Assembly: GCA_946480685.1 (NCBI GenBank)
Contig: CAMLLI010000389.1
Location: forward strand, 1 to 5,244
Direction of reading: 5' to 3'
DNA length: 5,244 nt
DNA from: an uncultured Flammeovirgaceae bacterium
Lineage (GTDB): Bacteria; Bacteroidota; Bacteroidia; Cytophagales; Cyclobacteriaceae
Under the pieces are notes generated by a model that was given only the letters and a program-made list of their open reading frames with translations, was not told where the DNA came from and did no database searches. Of this stretch, positions 1 to 5,244 are shown piece after piece (positions within the stretch are counted from its first letter, which is position 1; each line of letters starts with the position of its first letter). The position numbers and the translations under genes were made by a program.

Positions 1-2
1 GG

Positions 3-1571
3 CTCTCGGGTAAGCAGCAACTTTTAAAGCAGGTAAAAGCAGATCAACTAGTGGTGGTAAAGGAAACGGATGCTACAGACAAATATATACCACGTGACGT
101 GGTGAAACCCATCTTTACGCGAACGCAAAAACTTTCGTTTACCCATCAGCAAGACTATATCAATGATTTCAAAAGACAACCGCTCATGGTAAACCCGTTG
201 TCGTTTAACGGGCCGGCTTTGGCAAAAGCCGATGTAAATGGTGACGGTCTTGAAGATATATATACCGGTGGCGGCATAGGACAACCCGGCGAATTATTTA
301 TTCAGCAAAAGGGCGGAAAATTTGCCAGCAAAGGGCAACCTGCATTTATAGCCGACAAAGTATATGACGACACCGATGCTATATTTACCGATGTAAATGC
401 CGATGGCCACGCAGACCTCTACGTATGCAGTGGAGGATATCATCAGTTTGAACCGGATGCTGCTACCTTACAGGATCGTTTATACCTCAACGATGGCAAG
501 GGTAATTTTGCCAACGCGGCAAACGCGTTGCCTGTTATGCACACCAGTAAGAGCTGCGTGCGCGTTAGCGATGTAAATGGTGATGGAGCGCCCGATCTGT
601 TCGTAGGCAGTCGTGTTATACCGGGGCGTTACCCGGAAACACCGGAAAGTTATTTACTGATCAACGATGGTAAAGGTAAATTTACCAATGCTATTGCGTC
701 ATGGTCACCGAGTCTGCAAACTATAGGTATGGTTACAGATGCAGCCTTTACCGATCTGAATGGCGATAAGATGGACGATCTGATCGTAGTAGGCGAGTGG
801 ATACCGGTAACTGTATTCATAAATGAAAATGGTAAACTGGCCGATCGGACACGCGATTACTTTTCGAAATCCTATAGCGGCTGGTGGAACCGGATTGTGA
901 CCGGAGATTTTAATCATGATGGTAAAACGGATCTTGTTATCGGTAACATCGGACTCAACACACAATGCAAAGCCAGCGATTCCGAGCCTGTCGAAATGTT
1001 TTATAAAGATTTTGATAACAACGGTTCGGTCGATCCGATTCTGTGCTCCTATATACAAGGGGCGAGTTATCCCTATGTAACACGCGATGAACTGCTTGAG
1101 CAGATCGGCTCCAAGCGAAAGCGATTTCCCGACTATAAAAGTTATGGCAATGCAACCCTCACCGATGTTTTTACAAGTGAAGAACTCGTTGGTGTAAAAA
1201 AACTTTCTGCCAACTATTTGCAAACGGTATGCTTTCTGAGCGATGCACAGGGAAAATTCCATGAAAAAACGTTGCCGGTGCAAGCACAGATGTCACCCGT
1301 TTATGTAATTATTCCACTAGATTACAACGCTGATGGAAACGAAGATTTAATTTTAGGAGGCAACATTAACCACGCGCGATTGAAGTTCGGAAAATACGAT
1401 GCTAACTACGGTATGTTACTGCAGGGTGATGGCAGTGGCAATTTTAAGTATATTTCACAACAACGCTCGGGCTTCCGGCTCACAGGTGATGTACGAAGCG
1501 CAGTAACGCTGGGCAACACGATAATCTTTGGAATCAACGAACAACCTATACAAGCATATTCTCATCAATAG
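3..1571 (+). CDS. VCBS/FG-GAP repeat protein with ASPIC/UnbV-type tail, C-terminal part (5' partial)
   Basis: This is the C-terminal 522 residues of a larger exported repeat protein. The frame is open to the left edge. The GTG at 51 is only the first start-like codon: 16 in-frame sense codons precede it and read like the end of an ASPIC/UnbV domain (SGKQQLLKQVKADQL), so it is not the true start. Counting from that GTG, seven calcium-loop motifs of the DxNxDGxxD type lie near residues 61 (DVNGDGLED), 114, 174, 235, 286, 320 and 424 (DYNADGNED). Each is followed by a hydrophobic strand, as in integrin-like beta-propellers. Residues about 300-395 form a non-repeat insert (KASDSEPVEMF, TRDELLEQIGSKRKRFPDY) that I recall as recurring in Bacteroidota members. 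Such proteins are usually about 1100 residues, with a first propeller and the ASPIC domain upstream. The role is probably extracellular binding or surface assembly; no enzyme activity is evident. The stop is 28 bp before the next gene, suggesting cotranscription. Confidence 0.9.
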   Translation, partial: LSGKQQLLKQVKADQLVVVKETDATDKYIPRDVVKPIFTRTQKLSFTHQQDYINDFKRQPLMVNPLSFNGPALAKADVNGDGLEDIYTGGGIGQPGELFIQQKGGKFASKGQPAFIADKVYDDTDAIFTDVNADGHADLYVCSGGYHQFEPDAATLQDRLYLNDGKGNFANAANALPVMHTSKSCVRVSDVNGDGAPDLFVGSRVIPGRYPETPESYLLINDGKGKFTNAIASWSPSLQTIGMVTDAAFTDLNGDKMDDLIVVGEWIPVTVFINENGKLADRTRDYFSKSYSGWWNRIVTGDFNHDGKTDLVIGNIGLNTQCKASDSEPVEMFYKDFDNNGSVDPILCSYIQGASYPYVTRDELLEQIGSKRKRFPDYKSYGNATLTDVFTSEELVGVKKLSANYLQTVCFLSDAQGKFHEKTLPVQAQMSPVYVIIPLDYNADGNEDLILGGNINHARLKFGKYDANYGMLLQGDGSGNFKYISQQRSGFRLTGDVRSAVTLGNTIIFGINEQPIQAYSHQ

Positions 1572-1599
1572 TTTAAGATATATAGTTCAGAAGTAAAAA
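1572..1599 (+). other. Intergenic gap with A-rich translation leader
   Basis: These 28 bp separate the VCBS-repeat gene from the lipoprotein gene. The stretch is AT-rich and ends in cagaagtaaaaa directly before the ATG. Only a weak purine run (AGAAG) could act as a ribosome-binding site, which is usual for Bacteroidota. No inverted repeat with a T-run is visible, and there is too little room for a full -33/-7 promoter outside coding sequence. This supports readthrough from the upstream gene. Confidence 0.5.
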
Positions 1600-1674
1600 A
1601 TGATAAGCACGTTTATTCGGAAAAGTCTCACGCTGGTATGGCTGGCGTGTATAGCAGCAGGGTTTACGGCCTGC
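1600..1674 (+). other. Lipoprotein signal peptide and lipobox Cys25
   Basis: The first 25 codons encode a short basic start (MISTFIRK), a hydrophobic core (LVWLACIAA) and the lipobox FTAC, with the lipidated cysteine codon at 1672-1674. The mature protein would begin CDDSS. Acidic residues right after the cysteine resemble surface-export signals of some Bacteroidota lipoproteins, so display on the outer face of the outer membrane is possible. That location is inferred, not shown. Confidence 0.8.
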
Positions 1675-4600
1675 GATGATTCATCAACACCACGCATTCT
1701 TGTATTTACCAAAACGGCAGGATTCTATCACGAATCGATTCCTAGCGGTGTAGCAGCTATTCAAAAGCTTGGGAAAGAAAATGGTTTTGAAGTAGACACT
1801 ACAAAGGATGCACACATCTTTACCGAGGATGAACTGAAACGATACAAGGCTGTAGTATTTCTCAGTACAACCGGCAATGTTCTCAATGCCGATCAGCAGG
1901 TGGCCTTCGAGCGCTATATACAGGCCGGTGGTGGTTATGTGGGGATTCACGCAGCGGCAGATACGGAGTACGAATGGCCGTGGTATAACAAACTGGTGGG
2001 AGCGTATTTTCTCAACCATCCGAATAATCCGAACGTTCGCAGTGCTGCCATGAATATAGTGGATACCACCCATCTGGCAACGAAAGGGCTACCCGCCCGC
2101 TGGGAGCGCACAGACGAGTGGTATAACTATAAAAGCATATATACCGGTATCAACACCCTGATCCTGCTGGATGAAGACAGCTACGATGGTGGTGAGAACG
2201 GTGACAACCACCCAATTGCGTGGTATCATGATTATGATGGCGGTCGCGCTTTCTATACGGGTGGAGGACATACAAACGAAACCTATAGCGAGCCGCTGTT
2301 CCTGAAGCATTTGCTGGGCGGTATACAATATGCCATGGGTGCCAATGTAAAATTAGATTATGCAAAAGCGTATGCAGTAAAATCTCCGGAGGAAAATCGC
2401 TTTACAAAAACAATTCTCAGCAACGATCTCAATGAACCGATGGAGCTCGCTGTTGCGCCTGACGGACGCGTATTCTTTGCGGAACGTGCCGGTAAATTTT
2501 TTGTATACCAGCCATCTGATAATACCACGAAGCTTGTTCACCAGTTTACCGTAATGCCTGATAACAAGGAAGGTTTTGGTAACGGTTTGCTGGGTGTAAC
2601 GCTCGATCCTGATTACGAAAAGAATAACTATATCTATTTCTTTTATACACCCGATACAAAACCTGCGCATCAGAATGTATCCCGGTTCAGAATCGGTAAG
2701 GACAATGTCCTCGATCTGAAATCTGAAAAAGTTTTGCTGCAGATACCGCTGGAGCTTGAAGTAAGTGCGCATACCGGTGGTTCACTCGCATGGGACAGTG
2801 ACAAGAATCTATATATATCTACCGGTGATAACACCGTGCCCTTTGCCTCGGATGGCTTTGCTCCAATCGATGAAATTCCGGGACGCATTACCTATGATGC
2901 ACAACGTTCTGCCGCGAACACCAACGATCTTCGCGGAAAGATATTGAAGATACATCCGGAAGAAGATGGAACGTATACTATACCGGCTGGTAATTTATTC
3001 CCGAAAGGAACTCCGCAGACACGTCCGGAGATATATGCGATGGGCTGCCGTAACCCGTATCGTATATCGGTTGACGCAGCTACAGGTATAGTATATTGGG
3101 GAGAGATCGGTCCGGACTCCGGCAAAGATGGTGCACAAGGACCGCGTGGTTACGATGAGATCAACCAGGCAAAAACTCCTGGTAATTATGGATGGCCTTA
3201 CTTTGTAGGTGATAATAAAGCATACCATGAATTTGATTTTGCAACGAAATCGGTAGGAGCATTGTTTGATCCGAATGCACCGGTAAATACATCGCCCAAC
3301 AATACAGGTGCAAAAGAATTACCGCCTGCACGCAAGGCAATGATCTGGTATCCGTACGATCGCTCAGATGAATTTCCGGATATAGGTGCAGGAGGACGCA
3401 GCGCTATGGCGGGCCCGGTATATCATTACGATGCTGATCTCAAGTCCAATACTAAATTTCCGGAATACTTTGACAAGAGTTTGTTCATCTTCGACTGGAT
3501 GCGTAACTGGGTATATATCGTGCGCCTGGATGCCGAGTATAACTTTAAACGCCTCGAGTCTTTCATGCCGGCAACCGGAGATTTCAGAAGACCGATTGAT
3601 ATGGAAGTAGGACCGGACGGATCATTCTACCTGCTCGAATATGGTTCTGTATATGGTATTGATAACGTGGATGCACGATTGGTGCGTATAGATTATAACG
3701 GTGGCAATCGTAAACCCGAGGCACATATAGCAAGTAATAACGCGGTTGGACTCGCACCGTTGAAAGTAAATTTGAGCAGCAAGCCGAGTGTTGATTTTGA
3801 TGACGATGAACTTACCTACGAATGGTTGATCGATGGCAAGAAAGTAACAACAGCGAACGCAGAATATACCTTCGAAAAGAACGGAGTCTTTAATGCAGTA
3901 TTGAAAGTTACAGATCCTTCCGGAGAAACGGATAGCGATACCTTGCAGATTCGCGTAGGCAATACACCGCCTGCCGTAGCTGTTACAACTACCGATAACA
4001 CCACGTTCTTCTTTGATGACCAGCCGTTGCTATACCAGGTGTCGATCCGCGATAACGAAGACAAAGCTATAGATCCGGCCGGTACATTTATCGCGTTGAA
4101 ATATATACCGAAAGCCGGACAGCAGATTGGACATCAGCAGATATCTTCCTTCAATCTCGGTAAATCGTTGATGGAGGGAAGTGATTGTAAAGCGTGTCAC
4201 CAGATCAATGGTAAATCAGTAGGACCAGCGTTCATGGAAGTAGCGAAGAAGTACCAGGCCGATAAAGAGAAGGCGGTGATAAAACTTGCCAACAAGGTAA
4301 TTACCGGTGGTGGTGGTGTGTGGGGCGATCACGCGATGAACGCACATCCGCAGCTTTCACGCGAAGACGCTTCTGCTATAGTTCGCTATGTTCTTTCACT
4401 GAATGATAAACAACAAGCCGCGAGTCTTCCGACATCCGGAACGGTAACATTTAAAGAGCATAAAGATAAAGATGCGCGTGGTCGTTATGCCCTTAGCGCA
4501 GTATATACTGACCAGGGGGGTAATGCAGTGCCACTCTCCGGCAGCGATGCACTTATTTTAAGACCTGCGCGTGTACAGGCAGAAGAAGCCGATGTAGTTC

Positions 4601-4935
4601 GCAACATCCATCGTGATGATAATTACCTGGGCAGCATACATCATAAGTCATTCTTTGTCTTCAGAAATATTGATCTGAAAGGAGTGAAGCAGTTAACCTA
4701 TCGTTACTCATCAAAAGAAATTGGCGCGACTATTGAAGTGCATGTTAACTCCGTAAGAGGACCGATCATCAGCACTTTGAATTATGAATCTACCGGAGGC
4801 TGGGAAAACTATAAAGAAATCACTACTCCTATACAAGATCCGGGAGGAAAGAACGATCTTTACTTTGTATTCAGGAAAGAGCAAGCGCCCAATCACCACA
4901 TGTTTTCAGTGGACTGGATAGAATTTAAACGATAA
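1600..4935 (+). CDS. Multidomain lipoprotein: ThuA, PQQ-dependent sugar dehydrogenase (GSDH), PKD, cytochrome c, CBM6-like
   Basis: This is a complete 1111-residue exported redox protein. Residues 1-24 form a lipoprotein signal (basic IRK, hydrophobic core, FTAC lipobox), with Cys25 as the lipidated residue followed by DDSS. Residues about 32-248 are a ThuA domain (glutamine-amidotransferase-like fold); its GGYVGIHAAAD turn has His117 where amidotransferases carry cysteine, and a second conserved block is FYTGGGHTNETY. Residues about 275-700 form a glucose/sorbosone dehydrogenase beta-propeller: GLLGVTLDPDYE, HTGGSLAWD (His391, the likely catalytic base), LYISTGDNT, NDLRGKILKIHP, GCRNPYR (Arg484) and NYGWPYFVGDN. 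Residues about 706-788 are a PKD domain. Residues about 846-937 are a class I cytochrome c with CKACH (863-867) and probable distal ligand Met913. Residues about 988-1111 are a CBM6-like module ending VDWIEFK. It is expected to oxidise a sugar with PQQ and pass electrons to its own haem at the envelope. The substrate is unknown. The reading frame is intact, and ATG 1600 is chosen because it gives the complete signal peptide. Confidence 0.94.
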   Translation: MISTFIRKSLTLVWLACIAAGFTACDDSSTPRILVFTKTAGFYHESIPSGVAAIQKLGKENGFEVDTTKDAHIFTEDELKRYKAVVFLSTTGNVLNADQQVAFERYIQAGGGYVGIHAAADTEYEWPWYNKLVGAYFLNHPNNPNVRSAAMNIVDTTHLATKGLPARWERTDEWYNYKSIYTGINTLILLDEDSYDGGENGDNHPIAWYHDYDGGRAFYTGGGHTNETYSEPLFLKHLLGGIQYAMGANVKLDYAKAYAVKSPEENRFTKTILSNDLNEPMELAVAPDGRVFFAERAGKFFVYQPSDNTTKLVHQFTVMPDNKEGFGNGLLGVTLDPDYEKNNYIYFFYTPDTKPAHQNVSRFRIGKDNVLDLKSEKVLLQIPLELEVSAHTGGSLAWDSDKNLYISTGDNTVPFASDGFAPIDEIPGRITYDAQRSAANTNDLRGKILKIHPEEDGTYTIPAGNLFPKGTPQTRPEIYAMGCRNPYRISVDAATGIVYWGEIGPDSGKDGAQGPRGYDEINQAKTPGNYGWPYFVGDNKAYHEFDFATKSVGALFDPNAPVNTSPNNTGAKELPPARKAMIWYPYDRSDEFPDIGAGGRSAMAGPVYHYDADLKSNTKFPEYFDKSLFIFDWMRNWVYIVRLDAEYNFKRLESFMPATGDFRRPIDMEVGPDGSFYLLEYGSVYGIDNVDARLVRIDYNGGNRKPEAHIASNNAVGLAPLKVNLSSKPSVDFDDDELTYEWLIDGKKVTTANAEYTFEKNGVFNAVLKVTDPSGETDSDTLQIRVGNTPPAVAVTTTDNTTFFFDDQPLLYQVSIRDNEDKAIDPAGTFIALKYIPKAGQQIGHQQISSFNLGKSLMEGSDCKACHQINGKSVGPAFMEVAKKYQADKEKAVIKLANKVITGGGGVWGDHAMNAHPQLSREDASAIVRYVLSLNDKQQAASLPTSGTVTFKEHKDKDARGRYALSAVYTDQGGNAVPLSGSDALILRPARVQAEEADVVRNIHRDDNYLGSIHHKSFFVFRNIDLKGVKQLTYRYSSKEIGATIEVHVNSVRGPIISTLNYESTGGWENYKEITTPIQDPGGKNDLYFVFRKEQAPNHHMFSVDWIEFKR
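4135..4410 (+). other. Cytochrome c domain inside the lipoprotein
   Basis: This segment encodes residues about 846-937. It contains the haem-attachment motif CKACH at bases 4186-4200, then NGKSVGPAF, a helix rich in Lys and Ala, and GGGGVWGDHAMNAHPQLS with the probable axial methionine Met913. The closing helix is EDASAIVRYVLSL. All parts of a small class I c-type cytochrome are present, so covalent haem is expected. This requires export and the cytochrome c maturation machinery. Confidence 0.88.
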
Positions 4936-4965
4936 ACTTTACCGAACTTTAACCAGAAGAAAGAT
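4936..4965 (+). other. Intergenic gap with purine-rich leader
   Basis: These 30 bp separate the lipoprotein gene from the TIM-barrel gene. The run agaagaaag, ending three bases before the ATG, is a possible but non-canonical ribosome-binding site. No hairpin with a T-run and no recognisable promoter is seen, so the downstream gene is probably cotranscribed. Confidence 0.5.
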
Positions 4966-5244
4966 ATGAGTCAAAAAACATCACGCAGAAGCGCCATTAT
5001 GAAAATAGCCGGATCAGCAGCGGTAGCGGCCGCAGGAGTGTCGCTAACCCATCGCCTTGAAGCAGCGGAAGCTGTGCTGGAGGGAAATCTGAAAGGAAAA
5101 GTAAATCACTCGGTATGTCGCTGGTGCTATAGCAGTATACCACTGGAAGATCTTTGCAAGGCTGCGAAAAATATAGGGCTTGCTTCGATCGAGTTAACCG
5201 GTCCGGAAGAATGGCCGCTGTTGAAAAAATATGGTTTGACATCC
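4966..5244 (+). CDS. Tat-exported TIM-barrel protein, hydroxypyruvate isomerase-like (3' partial)
   Basis: The first 93 codons of this gene are in the window, and the frame is still open at the right edge. The N-terminus carries a twin-arginine signal: SRRSAIMK at residues 6-13, then a mild Ala/Gly/Val-rich core (AGSAAVAAAGV), so export of a folded, probably metal-bound enzyme is expected. The mature part begins around residue 40 with KGKVNHSVCRWCY, a first-strand signature of hydroxypyruvate isomerase-like members of the AP-endonuclease-2 / xylose isomerase-like superfamily. It continues with IPLEDLCKAAKNIGLASIEL and TGPEEWPLLKKYGL, the first helix and second strand of the barrel. ATG 4966 is preferred over the in-frame ATG at 4999 because only the former includes the RR motif. 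The metal-binding Glu/Asp/His residues lie beyond the window, so activity cannot be judged. The probable role is isomerisation, epimerisation or lysis of a keto-sugar in the periplasm, perhaps acting on products of the upstream dehydrogenase. Confidence 0.88.
   Translation, partial: MSQKTSRRSAIMKIAGSAAVAAAGVSLTHRLEAAEAVLEGNLKGKVNHSVCRWCYSSIPLEDLCKAAKNIGLASIELTGPEEWPLLKKYGLTS

Noticed and set aside
705..1283. 192-codon open frame on the minus strand
   Set aside because: It lies fully inside the VCBS repeat gene, which has clear repeated calcium-loop motifs in its own frame. The antisense translation shows no recognisable domain.
231..1350. Recurring gatgtaaatg-like DNA words, suggestive of a DNA repeat
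   Set aside because: They coincide with the DxNxDG calcium-loop codons of the FG-GAP repeats, so protein repetition explains them.
2353..2772. 139-codon open frame on the minus strand, plus several shorter frames antisense to the lipoprotein gene
   Set aside because: These overlap conserved dehydrogenase and ThuA coding sequence, and their translations are low-quality, rich in Ile, Arg, Cys and His, with no domain signature.
255..4110. Scattered tataccgg / accggt words across both large genes, considered as operator sites
   Set aside because: They fall inside codons for Ile/Tyr-Thr-Gly or Ile-Pro, with irregular spacing and both genes in frame. Codon preference, including frequent ATA, is a sufficient explanation.
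4501..4530. Run of six G (gaccaggggggtaat) checked as a possible frameshift site
   Set aside because: The reading frame continues through it as TDQGGNAV, in agreement with the conserved YTD-GG pattern. No second frame of interest is entered.
4997..5242. 81-codon minus-strand frame at the right edge
   Set aside because: It is antisense to the Tat/TIM-barrel gene, whose plus-strand frame has a twin-arginine signal and family motifs.

Overview
The window looks like part of a Bacteroidota chromosome (Cytophagales/Chitinophagales type; genus not determinable from the sequence alone). The evidence is the protein set: a tandem FG-GAP/VCBS protein with an ASPIC/UnbV-type tail, a very long multidomain lipoprotein combining ThuA, PQQ sugar dehydrogenase, PKD, cytochrome c and CBM6-like modules, and a Tat-exported TIM-barrel protein. 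All three architectures are common in this phylum. The A-rich leaders, without strong Shine-Dalgarno sequences, and the frequent ATA isoleucine codons also fit.

Layout, all on the + strand: (1) bases 3-1571 hold the C-terminal part of a large VCBS/FG-GAP repeat protein whose N-terminus lies outside the window. (2) A 28-bp gap follows. (3) Bases 1600-4935 hold a complete 1111-residue lipoprotein with ThuA, glucose/sorbosone dehydrogenase, PKD, cytochrome c and carbohydrate-binding modules. (4) A 30-bp gap follows. (5) Bases 4966-5244 hold the first 93 codons of a twin-arginine exported TIM-barrel protein of the hydroxypyruvate isomerase / sugar phosphate isomerase-epimerase type, cut by the window end. 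The short same-strand gaps contain no visible terminator or promoter, so the three genes are probably one transcription unit. No RNA genes, mobile elements, CRISPR arrays or long repeats were seen, and no stretch longer than 30 bp lacks a gene.

Inferred working model: the products are all exported to the periplasm or cell surface. The lipoprotein would bind a carbohydrate (CBM6-like), oxidise it with PQQ and pass electrons to its own covalently bound haem. The ThuA domain and the Tat-exported TIM-barrel protein would then act on the oxidised (keto or lactone) sugar. The VCBS propeller protein would serve in binding or surface assembly. The individual domain calls are well supported, but the substrate and the pathway are inference.
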